From contig JAZLHF010000008.1 in assembly GCA_045616685.1 (NCBI GenBank), positions 13,322 through 77,321 of the forward strand: DNA of 64,000 nt. The letters run 5' to 3'. The notes under the pieces were generated by a model. That model did no database searches, had not been told where the DNA came from, and saw nothing but the letters and a program-made list of their open reading frames with translations. This DNA comes from UBA1764 sp045616685. Its GTDB lineage: Bacteria > Bacillota > Clostridia > Peptostreptococcales > Anaerovoracaceae. The translations under genes and the position numbers were made by a program. Positions 34,948-43,430 of the stretch are shown one piece after another (the stretch's first letter is position 1; each line of letters opens with the position of its first letter).

Positions 34948-35256
34948 TTATAAGGTTTCAGGTATAGATATATATTGTCCAGCTTGAAGTGTACTGGCAG
35001 AAACATTATTAATTTGCTGAATTTCAAATATAACCCTACGACAATCAACATTTTGAGGTCCATATTGCTGAGCTAAGCTCCAAAGTGTATCTCCAGATTG
35101 AACCTGAACCGTCTTATAATTACGAACATCTGAACCAGCAGCTGATCCAAAACCAAAGGCAGCACTTATGCCGAAAGCAGCGATAAGCATAAATACTGTT
35201 AAAAAAGTTATAAATCTAAATTTGTTAGATATTCTATATGTCCTCTTTGTGTTCAT
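34948..35256 (-). CDS. yneA: LysM-domain protein, YneA-like SOS cell-division inhibitor
   Basis: The 102-residue product has a basic N-terminus (MNTKRTYRISNKFRF), one membrane segment or signal anchor at about residues 15-35 and a C-terminal LysM domain (VQSGDTLWSLAQQYG ... LQAGQYISIP). Size and layout match YneA, which halts septation during the SOS response. ATG 35256 is chosen because GAGGTG lies 7 nt upstream; a longer frame upstream has no start signal. Three SOS-like boxes surround its promoter. Any small LysM protein would look alike, so the function rests on the boxes and on the miaA-ynbB neighbourhood, where lexA-yneA often lie. Confidence 0.75.
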   Translation of the reverse strand: MNTKRTYRISNKFRFITFLTVFMLIAAFGISAAFGFGSAAGSDVRNYKTVQVQSGDTLWSLAQQYGPQNVDCRRVIFEIQQINNVSASTLQAGQYISIPETL

Positions 35257-35272
35257 CGTTTTCACCTCGCAG

Positions 35273-35284
35273 AAACAATTGTTC
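35273..35284 (-). promoter_or_regulatory. SOS (LexA-like) box 1 of the yneA-like gene
   Basis: On the + strand AAAC-AATT-GTTC, one mismatch from the perfect GAAC-AATT-GTTC at 35332. It lies just downstream of the predicted transcription start and upstream of the Shine-Dalgarno. Confidence 0.6.
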
Positions 35285-35293
35285 TTTATCAGT

Positions 35294-35322
35294 ATATTAT
35301 CAGAACAATTGTTTACTGTCAA
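35294..35322 (-). promoter_or_regulatory. Strong promoter of the yneA-like gene
   Basis: On the - strand consensus TTGACA (35322-35317) and TAATAT (35299-35294) are spaced by 17 bp. A LexA-like box fills the spacer. Confidence 0.75.
35303..35314 (-). promoter_or_regulatory. SOS box 2, in the promoter spacer
   Basis: On the + strand GAAC-AATT-GTTT, one mismatch in the last base, located between -35 and -10. A repressor bound here would exclude RNA polymerase. Confidence 0.65.
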
Positions 35323-35331
35323 TAGTTTTTA

Positions 35332-35343
35332 GAACAATTGTTC
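35332..35343 (-). promoter_or_regulatory. SOS box 3, upstream of the -35
   Basis: A perfect GAAC-AATT-GTTC palindrome. Start-to-start distances between the three boxes are 30 and 29 bp. Confidence 0.7.
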
Positions 35344-35358
35344 AGAATGTTTTTACTA

Positions 35359-35395
35359 ATAAAAAATAGGTAATGTTTTGTCTACACTACCTATT
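35359..35395 (-). terminator. Intrinsic terminator after miaA
   Basis: On the - strand AATAGGTA (35395-35388) pairs with TACCTATT (35372-35365), followed by TTTTTTATT. It separates the miaA operon from the SOS-controlled gene. Confidence 0.75.
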
Positions 35396-35438
35396 ATATA
35401 AACATGCATATACATAAATCTGTACAGTTAAAGACGGT

Positions 35439-36341
35439 TTATGATAACTTATTTTCAATATATTTTTTTAATTTTTCGTAGCTATCCCCATCTAAATCAA
35501 ACCATTTAGCTAATTCACCATATTTCTTGAACCAAGTAATTTGCCTTTTTGCATAATGTCTTGTATTTAATTTAATGTTTTCGATTCCTTTCTCTAATGG
35601 CAAATCTTCCATTAGCTCTTTGTACCCTATCCCTTTCATGGCTATATCATTTTTTGTAAAGCCCATATTTATAAGGTTTTTAACCTCTTCAACTAATCCC
35701 GACTCGATTAATTTATCAACACGTAAATCTATTCTCTTGTAAAGAGTTTCACGGGTTCTTGTCAGTACGCAGACTATTGGTTCATAATCTTCTGTAATTT
35801 TTTTCATTTCAGAGAATTCAGCCAACGAATCTTCGCCTTTTTCAAGTCTTTCAATATATCTTGCTATACGCTTAATATTGTTCATATCAGACTTGTTTCC
35901 TGCAGTTGGATCTAATTCACGCAGTCTATCAAAAAGTTGCTCAGGGGTCTGATATTTTGCTATTAAAGCATCTCTATAAGCAGGATCTCCTTCCGGAGCT
36001 GAAAAGTCCATATCATAAATTAATGAATTTAAATATAAACCAGTTCCACCACATACAATTGCTAGCTTTCCTCTGGAAATAATATCATCAATGTATTTCT
36101 TCGCAAGCTTCTGATAATCTGAAACATTGAATGGATTTCTAGGATCTATTTCGTCTATTAACCAATGTTTAGCCATTGCTTGCTCTTCTTTAGTAGGTTT
36201 TGCAGATCCAATGTCCATATATTTATAAATTTGCATAGAATCAGCTGAAATGATTTCACCGTTTAAATCTTGAGCAAGTTTAATAGCATATTCAGTTTTT
36301 CCTGTTGCAGTTGGACCTGCAATAAAAACAACTTTTTTCAT
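35439..36341 (-). CDS. miaA: tRNA dimethylallyltransferase MiaA
   Basis: MiaA adds a dimethylallyl group to A37 of tRNAs that read U-starting codons. The 300-residue protein has the P-loop GPTATGKTEYA at residues 8-18, DSMQIYKYMDIGSAKPT near 35-51, GGTGLYLNSLIYDM near 98 and the C-terminal TRHYAKRQITWFKK. It follows the methionine gamma-lyase-like gene by 3 nt. In many Firmicutes miaA follows mutS-mutL directly; here those two genes are on the opposite strand 4 kb away. hfq is not found next to it. Confidence 0.97.
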   Translation of the reverse strand: MKKVVFIAGPTATGKTEYAIKLAQDLNGEIISADSMQIYKYMDIGSAKPTKEEQAMAKHWLIDEIDPRNPFNVSDYQKLAKKYIDDIISRGKLAIVCGGTGLYLNSLIYDMDFSAPEGDPAYRDALIAKYQTPEQLFDRLRELDPTAGNKSDMNNIKRIARYIERLEKGEDSLAEFSEMKKITEDYEPIVCVLTRTRETLYKRIDLRVDKLIESGLVEEVKNLINMGFTKNDIAMKGIGYKELMEDLPLEKGIENIKLNTRHYAKRQITWFKKYGELAKWFDLDGDSYEKLKKYIENKLS

Positions 36342-36344
36342 TAA

Positions 36345-37634
36345 CTATTTAATTAATCCCTTATCTTTCATTTGTTGAACGGCTTTTATTACACCAAATT
36401 TGCTGTGTTCGTAAGTAATTCCTCCTTGGAAGAAAACATTATAAGGTTCTCTCATAGGAGCATCGGCGCTAAGTTCTATTGATGAGCCACCGACAAATGC
36501 ACCCGCAGCCATGATTACTTTGTCAGTATAACCAGGCATATCCCATGGGATTGGTGTTACATAAGCATCGATTGGAGCCGCAGCCTGGACTCCTTCACAA
36601 AATGCACATACAGCTTCAGGACTGCCGAGTTTAATAGCTTCTACAATATCATTTCTTGGATCATTTGGCCCAGGACAAACTTCATATCCTAAATCTGAAA
36701 ATACTTTTGCGCAAAGTGCCGCTCCTTTAATTGCTCCATTTGTTACCCTTGGAGCAAGAAATAATCCTTGGAACATTGTTCTGCTTTGGCCAAATGTAAG
36801 TCCACATTCTCCACCAATACCAGGGCAAATTACTCTATAAGAAACTTTATCAACTAATTCTTTTTTACCAACAATATATCCGCCACTAAGAGCTAAACCT
36901 CCTCCAGGATTTTTAATAAGAGAACCTGCCATAATATCAGCGCCAACTTCAGTTGGCTCTTTAATATCAGTGAATTCGCCATAGCAATTATCAACCATAC
37001 AAATAACATCAGGCTTAACTTCATGGCATGTTTTTGCCCATTCTTCGATTTGAGAAATGGTCATTGCGTTTCTAAAAACATATCCACGGGATCTCTGAAG
37101 CGCAACAACTTTAGTCTTAGGGCCGATAGCTTTTTTTACGCCTTCAATATCGACTTTATTGCCAGGGAGTAAATCAACCTGTTTGTAAGTTACGCCATAT
37201 TCTCTTAATGATCCAACGGCATCGCCTTTGAGGCCTATAACCGTTTGCATTGTGTCGTAAGGATTACCATTACAATAAATAAGTTCATCTCCAGATCTTA
37301 AAAGTCCAAGGTAAACCGATGCTAACGCATGGGTTCCATTTACAATCTGAGTTCTAACTAAACCAGCTTCAGCACCAAAAACGTTTGCAAATAACTGTTC
37401 TAAAGCAGTCCGTCCAATATCATCATAACCATAACCAGTATTCCATGCAAAATGCTGATCATTAATTCTGGCTTCCTGGAAGTAATGAAGAACCTTATAC
37501 TGATTAAAAGTCATTATTTCATTTAGTTTTGAATATACGTTAGATAAGGAACTTTCTGCTTTTTCAACTTTATCAATTATATCAGCATCAATGCCAAACT
37601 TTTCTTTTAACAAATTTAAAGTATCGTTAGTCAT
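36345..37634 (-). CDS. Methionine gamma-lyase family PLP enzyme (YnbB, 'aluminium resistance' family)
   Basis: A fold-type I PLP-dependent protein of 429 residues. The PLP lysine lies in GSLIKNPGGGLALSGGYI near residue 235, and VDNCYGEFTD near 213 holds the PLP-binding aspartate. The family is annotated as methionine gamma-lyase-like or aluminium resistance protein from an old genetic observation; its true reaction is unknown. Its place next to miaA is widely conserved in Firmicutes. The start overlaps the xer stop by 8 bp. Confidence 0.9.
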   Translation of the reverse strand: MTNDTLNLLKEKFGIDADIIDKVEKAESSLSNVYSKLNEIMTFNQYKVLHYFQEARINDQHFAWNTGYGYDDIGRTALEQLFANVFGAEAGLVRTQIVNGTHALASVYLGLLRSGDELIYCNGNPYDTMQTVIGLKGDAVGSLREYGVTYKQVDLLPGNKVDIEGVKKAIGPKTKVVALQRSRGYVFRNAMTISQIEEWAKTCHEVKPDVICMVDNCYGEFTDIKEPTEVGADIMAGSLIKNPGGGLALSGGYIVGKKELVDKVSYRVICPGIGGECGLTFGQSRTMFQGLFLAPRVTNGAIKGAALCAKVFSDLGYEVCPGPNDPRNDIVEAIKLGSPEAVCAFCEGVQAAAPIDAYVTPIPWDMPGYTDKVIMAAGAFVGGSSIELSADAPMREPYNVFFQGGITYEHSKFGVIKAVQQMKDKGLIK

Positions 37635-38754
37635 CTTTCATTTTCTCCATATCTTCGCCCCACTCGAAGTTTTTAATCAATTCGCGCTTTGTGTTTAGCT
37701 TATGCTGAGCGTAAAGTTGAGTGGTAGTAACGTTATCATGATCTAATAATTCCTGAACATCATAAATTGAATTGCCTCTGCCTATTAATGATGTTGCCGC
37801 AGTCGCTCTTAATTTATGAGGACTGTATCCATCTCTATGAGATGTTCCCATAGCAATAGCCGTATACTTCTTAACGATTTCTCGAATTTGTCTATCAGTA
37901 AGTCTAGAACCTCTAAGCGATAGAAGCAGCGCATCTTTGTGCTCAGGAGCCAGTTCTTCATCTTGCATACGTTCAAGATTTACATAATCTGAAAAAGCAT
38001 CAGCAATAGTATTATTTATAGGCATAATACTTTCTTTTCCTCTTTTTCTATAGATTTTAAACTCCCCGCGATCAAAGTTAAATGAAGTGACATTAAGCTG
38101 TTGCAACTCGGAAAGACGCAGTCCATATGTAACAAGCAATAGCAATATAAGTTTATCCCTAGCTTTTGTCTTTTCCCAATAGCTCTTTTCATGTCCGGTT
38201 AACCCTTGCCCGGTGATAACAGCATCAAGCATTATCATAACTTCGTCATCTTGAAGAGCTTTGATTTCACGTTCCCCAGGTTTAGGCATCCTAATTGGAT
38301 CGAAGCCATCTGTGATATTTTTATCTATGAAACCATCTCTGTATAAATATTTAAAGAGAACTGAACATGTGGATTTTTTATGTGATAGTGCTGCATTCTG
38401 GTTAGTAAAGATTTCTTCTTTTTCTTCTTTCTTTACCGAATAACGTCTGCAGTAATCTATAAACATATTAATGTCCTGAGAACGTAATTGATTTAAATGT
38501 TCTGGTTTAATATCTTTAATCGTTTTAGCCTCAATGATATGTTCATTAATTAAGTAATTAAAGAAAAAACGAACCTCTCTAAGATAGGAAAATTTAGTCA
38601 TCGGAAGTACACTACGATTTAAATACATATAAAAACCGCGGAGCCATCCAGGGAGTTCTTCTTTAATTTTGTCGCATTCGTATTCGACTTGATCGGTGCG
38701 CTCTACTACATTCTTAGGCTTATCTGTTTTATTGTGAACAACTACTTGTGTCAT
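37627..38754 (-). CDS. Tyrosine recombinase (XerC/XerD-like)
   Basis: A 375-residue site-specific recombinase with an N-terminal SAM-like core-binding domain (residues about 30-150) and a catalytic domain. The Arg I motif is YGLRLSELQQL near 217, the HxxR box is HKLRATAATS near 317, and the final segment LLDHDNVTTTQLYAQH contains the catalytic His and nucleophilic Tyr, so it should be active. Its fixed place upstream of the YnbB-miaA pair is more typical of a chromosomal Clostridia gene than of a mobile element. Whether it acts at dif is not known. Confidence 0.88.
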   Translation of the reverse strand: MTQVVVHNKTDKPKNVVERTDQVEYECDKIKEELPGWLRGFYMYLNRSVLPMTKFSYLREVRFFFNYLINEHIIEAKTIKDIKPEHLNQLRSQDINMFIDYCRRYSVKKEEKEEIFTNQNAALSHKKSTCSVLFKYLYRDGFIDKNITDGFDPIRMPKPGEREIKALQDDEVMIMLDAVITGQGLTGHEKSYWEKTKARDKLILLLLVTYGLRLSELQQLNVTSFNFDRGEFKIYRKRGKESIMPINNTIADAFSDYVNLERMQDEELAPEHKDALLLSLRGSRLTDRQIREIVKKYTAIAMGTSHRDGYSPHKLRATAATSLIGRGNSIYDVQELLDHDNVTTTQLYAQHKLNTKRELIKNFEWGEDMEKMKDD

Positions 38755-38781
38755 TAATTATTCCTAAAATTTTTACAATAT

Positions 38782-38812
38782 CAAAAAATAAACGGCTACA
38801 TTTGTAGCCGCT
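38782..38812 (-). terminator. Intrinsic terminator after ireB
   Basis: On the - strand CGGCTACA (38810-38803) pairs with TGTAGCCG (38800-38793) around a 2-4 nt loop, followed by TTTATTTTTTG. Confidence 0.85.
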
Positions 38813-38823
38813 CATTTTACGGT

Positions 38824-39072
38824 TTATTTCTTCAGGAACTTTCTTAACAGTTCTTCAACTAAATCGTCTCTTTCTATACGACGGATTAAGTTTCTAGCAT
38901 TGTTATGTCCTGTAATATAGGAAGGGTCCCCAGACAAAATGTATCCTACCATCTGATCAATAGCGTTATAACCCTTTTCATTAAGAGCATCATAAACCAT
39001 GTTCAGAATTTCTTCAGTTGTATGTTCAACATTCTTGTCAGGACTTGTGAAAAGTATAGTATTTCTTTCCAT
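38824..39072 (-). CDS. ireB: IreB family regulatory phosphoprotein (UPF0297)
   Basis: An 82-residue protein of the IreB family, a substrate of the Ser/Thr kinase IreK that affects cephalosporin tolerance in Enterococcus. The family features are the N-terminal Thr-rich phosphorylation region (VEHTTEEIL), KGYNAIDQMVGYILSGDPSYI and the NLIRRIERDDLVEELLRKFL end. In many Firmicutes alaS-ireB-ruvX-DUF1292 form a group; here alaS and ireB are adjacent but ruvX is elsewhere. It has a strong AAGGAGGAG Shine-Dalgarno and its own promoter. Confidence 0.93.
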   Translation of the reverse strand: MERNTILFTSPDKNVEHTTEEILNMVYDALNEKGYNAIDQMVGYILSGDPSYITGHNNARNLIRRIERDDLVEELLRKFLKK

Positions 39073-39095
39073 ATTGTCTCCTCCTTTATGACTTT

Positions 39096-39124
39096 ATTAT
39101 ACCCCAATATATTGTGTTTGGCAA
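39096..39124 (-). promoter_or_regulatory. Promoter of ireB
   Basis: On the - strand TTGCCA (39124-39119) and TATAAT (39101-39096) with a 17-bp spacer, located just after the alaS stop. Confidence 0.7.
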
Positions 39125-39128
39125 TTTT

Positions 39129-41762
39129 TTACTTAAGAAGTTCTTCTATTTTTGCAAATGCTTCATCAAGCTTTGAAGGATCCTTTGCTCCGGCCTGAGC
39201 CATATCAGCTTTTCCGCCACCGCCACCGCTACAAATTGCAGCAACTTCTTTAATCATTTTACCTGCATGTACGCCCTTTTCAAGTAAATCATCAGTTACT
39301 GAAATCATAAGTGTAAGCTTTCCTTCGTTTTCAGTTGCAAAGAGCATTACTACGTTCTTTTCATTTTCTTTAATCTTATCGCTGATTGTTCTAAGCTGAT
39401 CGATGCCAACGTCTTTGAACTTCTTTGTGATAAGTCTCTTTCCTGCTACATCTTTTGCGGAATTGAGTAAATCGCCTATGCCCTCACCTGCTGCTTTAGA
39501 TTTAACATCGTCCAGTTCTTTCTTAAGAGCCTTAAGTTCAGCAGCAGTATCATCAGCCTTTTTTGAAAGTCCAGCAACATTAGTTTTAAGACTAGTTGCA
39601 ACCTTGGCGATAAGAGCTTGTTCATCATTAAGAAGCTGTCTTACAGCATTGCCTGTAATAGCTTCAATGCGACGTGTACCTGCTGCAACCCCGGTTTCAG
39701 ATAAAATTTTGAAGCAACCGATTTGCCCAATATTTGATACATGCGTCCCACCGCAGAATTCCATCGAGAAATCTGGGACATCTACAATACGAACTTCGTT
39801 TCCGTATTTTTCACCAAAGAGCATCATTGCGCCAAGTTTCTTTGCCTCTTCAATTGGAAGTACCTTGGTATCAACCTTTGTGAACTTAAGAATTTCAGCA
39901 TTTACGATATCTTCAACTGCGGCTAAGTCTTCTTTACTGATAGCTTCGAAGTGCGTAAAGTCAAATCTAAGTGATTCATCTGTTACATATGAACCTGCCT
40001 GCTCAACATGATCGCCAAGAACAAGTCTTAAAGCTTTCTGAAGTAAGTGAGTTGCTGTATGATTTCTGGCAATTGAATTTCTTCTTTCAATATCAACTAT
40101 TGCGTTAACTGTATCTCCTACATTTACTTCACCAGCGCTAATTACACACTTGTGGATATAAACGCCATTAATCTTAATTGTGTCTGAAACAGCTGCATTA
40201 AATCCTTCAGATTCGAGAACCCCGGTATCACCAATCTGTCCGCCGCCTTCACCATAGAATGGTGTGCTATCAAGAACTATTCTAACTTCATCGCCTTCAC
40301 ATGCTGACTTTAGAGCATTCATCCCACGAACAATTCCAATAACCGTGCCGCTTGTCGCAAGTGATTCATAGCCAAGAAAGTTTGTTTGCGGCATGTCTTT
40401 ATACATTACAGATTCGTCAAGCCAACCTTCATTGTCTTCGTCTTTACGAGCAGATCTAGCAAGATTTTTAGCTTTATCCATACAAGCCTTAAATCCAGCT
40501 TCATCAATTTCCATGCCGAGATCTTCAACCATTTCTTGAGTAAGTTCAATTGGAAAACCGTAAGTATCATAAAGTGTGAAGCATTGTTCGCCGGAGATTA
40601 GCTTAGCGCCAGACTTCTTTGCTTCAGCGATATAACCTTCAAGTATTTCGGATCCTTTATCAAGTGTCTGAGCAAATTTATCTTCTTCAATCTTAATAAT
40701 CTTTTTAATGTAATCCCTACGTTCAATAAGATCTGGATACGCGTCTCCAGAAGTTTCAAATACCTTTTCGCAAAGTTCGGCAAGGAATGTTCCTTTGATT
40801 CCAAGAAGTTTACCATGTCTTGCAGCTCTCCTAAGAAGTCTTCTTAAGATATATCCGCGGCCTTCATTTGAAGGAAGAATTCCATCGCAAATCATGAATG
40901 ATACTGATCTAATGTGGTCTGTAATAATTCTAAGCGAAATATCTTCCTTTGCTTTACCTTGCTTATATTCAATATTAGCAAGTTTAGCAACTTCTTGAAG
41001 AATTGCTTGCATTGTATCAACATTGTAGATAGAGTCTACGCCTTGCATAATACAAGCCATTCTTTCAAGACCCATACCTGTATCAATGTTTTTATGTTCA
41101 AGCTCTAAGTAAGAGCCATCTTCCTGTTTATCAAACTGCGTAAATACATGATTCCAGAATTCCATATAACGATCGCAATCGCAACCTGGTTTGCAATCAG
41201 GCTTTCCGCAACCATATTCTGGACCGCGGTCATAATAAATTTCTGAGCATGGCCCACATGGACCTGTACCAATTTCCCAGAAGTTATCGTCTTTTCCAAG
41301 TCTTACGATTCTTTCTTCTGGCATACCTATTTCATCTTTCCAAATGTTATAAGCTTCGTCATCATCTTTATAAACTGTAGCCCAAACTTTTTCAGCTGGA
41401 ATTCCAAGCCACTCAGGGCTTGTTACAAATTCCCAACCCCAGTTAAGAGATTCTTGCTTAAAGTAATCTCCAAAACTGAAGTTGCCAAGCATTTCAAAAT
41501 ATGTAGCATGTCTTGCTGTATGACCAACATTATCAATATCGTTAGTTCTAATACATTTTTGACATGTTGTCATTCTATGACGAGGCGGTTCTTCAACTCC
41601 TGCAAAATAAGGTTTTAAAGGTGCCATACCAGCAGCAATTAGTAATAATGATTTGTCATTTGCTGGGGGAACAAGAGAATAGCTCTCATGTCTAAGACAA
41701 CCCTTTGATTCCCAGAAAGAAAGGAACTTCTCTCTGACTTCATTAACACCCATGTATTTCAT
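39129..41762 (-). CDS. alaS: Alanyl-tRNA synthetase
   Basis: AlaRS of 877 residues. The catalytic domain includes RHATYFEMLGNFSFGDYF near residue 70, the editing domain carries the zinc site NHTATHLL and CGGTHVSNIGQIGCF, and the C-Ala (DHHA1-like) domain ends with SGGGGGKADMAQAG. I place the start at ATG 41762 because AGAGGA lies about 7 nt upstream and the family begins near MGVNEVREKFLSFW. An in-frame TTG at 41780 would add six residues. It is the last gene of the comEA-DUF896-mnmA-alaS series. Confidence 0.97.
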   Translation of the reverse strand: MKYMGVNEVREKFLSFWESKGCLRHESYSLVPPANDKSLLLIAAGMAPLKPYFAGVEEPPRHRMTTCQKCIRTNDIDNVGHTARHATYFEMLGNFSFGDYFKQESLNWGWEFVTSPEWLGIPAEKVWATVYKDDDEAYNIWKDEIGMPEERIVRLGKDDNFWEIGTGPCGPCSEIYYDRGPEYGCGKPDCKPGCDCDRYMEFWNHVFTQFDKQEDGSYLELEHKNIDTGMGLERMACIMQGVDSIYNVDTMQAILQEVAKLANIEYKQGKAKEDISLRIITDHIRSVSFMICDGILPSNEGRGYILRRLLRRAARHGKLLGIKGTFLAELCEKVFETSGDAYPDLIERRDYIKKIIKIEEDKFAQTLDKGSEILEGYIAEAKKSGAKLISGEQCFTLYDTYGFPIELTQEMVEDLGMEIDEAGFKACMDKAKNLARSARKDEDNEGWLDESVMYKDMPQTNFLGYESLATSGTVIGIVRGMNALKSACEGDEVRIVLDSTPFYGEGGGQIGDTGVLESEGFNAAVSDTIKINGVYIHKCVISAGEVNVGDTVNAIVDIERRNSIARNHTATHLLQKALRLVLGDHVEQAGSYVTDESLRFDFTHFEAISKEDLAAVEDIVNAEILKFTKVDTKVLPIEEAKKLGAMMLFGEKYGNEVRIVDVPDFSMEFCGGTHVSNIGQIGCFKILSETGVAAGTRRIEAITGNAVRQLLNDEQALIAKVATSLKTNVAGLSKKADDTAAELKALKKELDDVKSKAAGEGIGDLLNSAKDVAGKRLITKKFKDVGIDQLRTISDKIKENEKNVVMLFATENEGKLTLMISVTDDLLEKGVHAGKMIKEVAAICSGGGGGKADMAQAGAKDPSKLDEAFAKIEELLK

Positions 41763-41799
41763 ATCTATTTCCTCTTTCAAAATAAATTATTTAACCTGT

Positions 41800-42825
41800 C
41801 TATTTTACAATAAATCCGCCACCTATTACAAGATTATTGTAATAGAGGACAGCTGATTGACCTGGCGTTGGAGCTCTTTGAGCATCCTTAAAATTAAGTA
41901 CAACATCGTCTTTTGTGGAATAACTTATTGTGCATTCTGCATCATTGGCAGAATATCTAAGTTTACATGTAAGTTTTGTACCAGCATCAGGGAGGCCGCT
42001 TGTCCAAAACATCTGGTTTACTGTAACTAAATTTTTGTAAAGTAATTCTTCAGGACCAACAATTACATCATTATCATGAATTTCAACAACATAAGCTGGT
42101 TTTCCAAGGTTTAACCCCAACCCTTTGCGCTGTCCTACAGTATAACTTAAGATACCTGGATGTTTTTTAATTTTCACACCATCTTCGTCGATAAAATCAC
42201 CTGATTTATTGATAGCACCAGAGCTCATTAAGAAGTTCTTATAATCACCATCTGGTATAAAGCAAATATCTTGGCTATCTTTGTCGCTATAATTATCAAT
42301 ACCTTCAGCCTGAACAAGTTGTCTTATATCAGCTTTATCATAAGCACCACTTAAAGGTAAAATTAAACGTTTTAACACTTCTTGCGGAAGCCTGTATAGC
42401 ATATAGGACTGATCTTTTGCTAAATTTTTAGCTTTTTTTACGTAAGAAATATTATTTAATTTCTGAATTCCTGCATAATGACCAGTGGCAATATAATTTA
42501 TACCTTCTTGGTCAGCAACGTCACATAAAGCTTTAAACTTTACTTCTGGATTGCATAAAATACAAGGATTAGGGGTTCTTCCGTTTTCATATTCAAGGAT
42601 AAAAGGTTTAATTACCTTTTCATTAAACTCCGAAGCAACAGATTTTTTAATTAGCTTGATGCCAAGCTGATCCGCGACAGCTTGCAATTTTGCTGGATAA
42701 GAATCATTTATAACATTAAAACAAAGACCGACTACTTCATAGCCAGCCTTTTTTAACAAAATTACGGCAGCGGTACTATCTACGCCACCTGAAAAACCAA
42801 CAAGTACTTTAGTGTTTGGTGCCAT
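41800..42825 (-). CDS. mnmA: tRNA-specific 2-thiouridylase MnmA
   Basis: MnmA thiolates U34 of Lys, Glu and Gln tRNAs. The 341-residue protein has the PP-loop GFSGGVDSTAA near residue 9, the first catalytic cysteine in NPCILCNPEVKF near 95 and the second in SQDICFIPDGDY near 192, followed by the C-terminal beta domain. The start overlaps the DUF896 gene by 17 bp. A cysteine desulfurase partner is not nearby. Confidence 0.96.
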   Translation of the reverse strand: MAPNTKVLVGFSGGVDSTAAVILLKKAGYEVVGLCFNVINDSYPAKLQAVADQLGIKLIKKSVASEFNEKVIKPFILEYENGRTPNPCILCNPEVKFKALCDVADQEGINYIATGHYAGIQKLNNISYVKKAKNLAKDQSYMLYRLPQEVLKRLILPLSGAYDKADIRQLVQAEGIDNYSDKDSQDICFIPDGDYKNFLMSSGAINKSGDFIDEDGVKIKKHPGILSYTVGQRKGLGLNLGKPAYVVEIHDNDVIVGPEELLYKNLVTVNQMFWTSGLPDAGTKLTCKLRYSANDAECTISYSTKDDVVLNFKDAQRAPTPGQSAVLYYNNLVIGGGFIVK

Positions 42826-43015
42826 TTTTTAGTCTGGGATCAGATGAATCAACAATTTCAATATTATCTAATTGAGATTTTAAATTCTCACGAAAAGATG
42901 CAATGTAAATTTGGCGAAGCTGTGCCTGCTCGACCAATTCTTCTTCGCTTAAGCCTGTTTCTTTCTTTTTAGCCGCCAATTCATTTATTCTTGCAATTTG
43001 TTCTTTCGTAACCAT
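42809..43015 (-). CDS. DUF896 (YnzC) family protein
   Basis: A 68-residue helical protein with the family pattern RINELAAKKKETGLSEEELVEQAQLRQ and YIASFRENLKSQL. Bacillus homologues are small proteins, some SOS-associated, without a proven function. No Shine-Dalgarno precedes the ATG; instead an extended -10 ends 6 nt upstream of it. Confidence 0.9.
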   Translation of the reverse strand: MVTKEQIARINELAAKKKETGLSEEELVEQAQLRQIYIASFRENLKSQLDNIEIVDSSDPRLKNGTKH

Positions 43016-43021
43016 ATTGAT

Positions 43022-43030
43022 ATTTTAGCA
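43022..43030 (-). promoter_or_regulatory. Extended -10 promoter abutting the DUF896 start
   Basis: On the - strand TG, C, TAAAAT (43030-43022), then 6 nt, then ATG 43015. The predicted start site coincides with the start codon. No convincing -35 is present. Confidence 0.45.
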
Positions 43031-43037
43031 CATTTCA

Positions 43038-43424
43038 CTAGTTTACTGTATAATATTCCCTGATTTTTTGCAGAGTTTTGTCCCCAATTCCCGATATTTC
43101 GGTCAATTCATCAACACTTGTGAAATTTCCGTAAGTTTTCCTGTACTCTATTATTGCTTGAGCTTTTGCAGGTCCAATTCCTGGAGCAATTTGAAGTTCA
43201 TCAACAGTTGCAGTATTTAGATTAACTTTACTTGAACTTTGAGTATTTGTTTCTACTACAACATTGCTATCATCACCTATCTCTTCCTCAATGTTCATAT
43301 TTACCTCAGTTTCGTTGTTTCCCCTTTCAATAACAACATTACCTTTTCGTAAATATGAAACTCCACTGCCTATAGCAATAATAACAATTAGCACAGGAAT
43401 CATATACTTTCTAATTTTTTCCAT
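43038..43424 (-). CDS. comEA: ComEA-like helix-hairpin-helix DNA-binding protein
   Basis: ComEA is the membrane-anchored DNA receptor of natural transformation. The 128-residue protein has an N-terminal membrane helix at about residues 7-23, a linker of roughly 40 polar residues, and a C-terminal double helix-hairpin-helix domain (VNLNTATVDELQIAPGIG, ISGIGDKTLQKIREY). The usual SLBB domain of Bacillus ComEA is missing, making it a short form. comEB and comEC are not adjacent, so competence cannot be inferred from the window alone. There is no Shine-Dalgarno. Confidence 0.9.
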   Translation of the reverse strand: MEKIRKYMIPVLIVIIAIGSGVSYLRKGNVVIERGNNETEVNMNIEEEIGDDSNVVVETNTQSSSKVNLNTATVDELQIAPGIGPAKAQAIIEYRKTYGNFTSVDELTEISGIGDKTLQKIREYYTVN

Positions 43425-43430
43425 ATTAAT

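Noticed and set aside
37627..38754. Integrative element marked by the tyrosine recombinase
   Set aside because: No attachment repeats, tRNA target or mobile cargo genes nearby; neighbours are the usual chromosomal miaA-ynbB genes.
39403..40011. Long open frame of about 200 codons opposite alaS
   Set aside because: It is the antisense shadow of the alaS C-terminal half; alaS has motifs, a start signal and family length, while the antisense product looks like nothing known.
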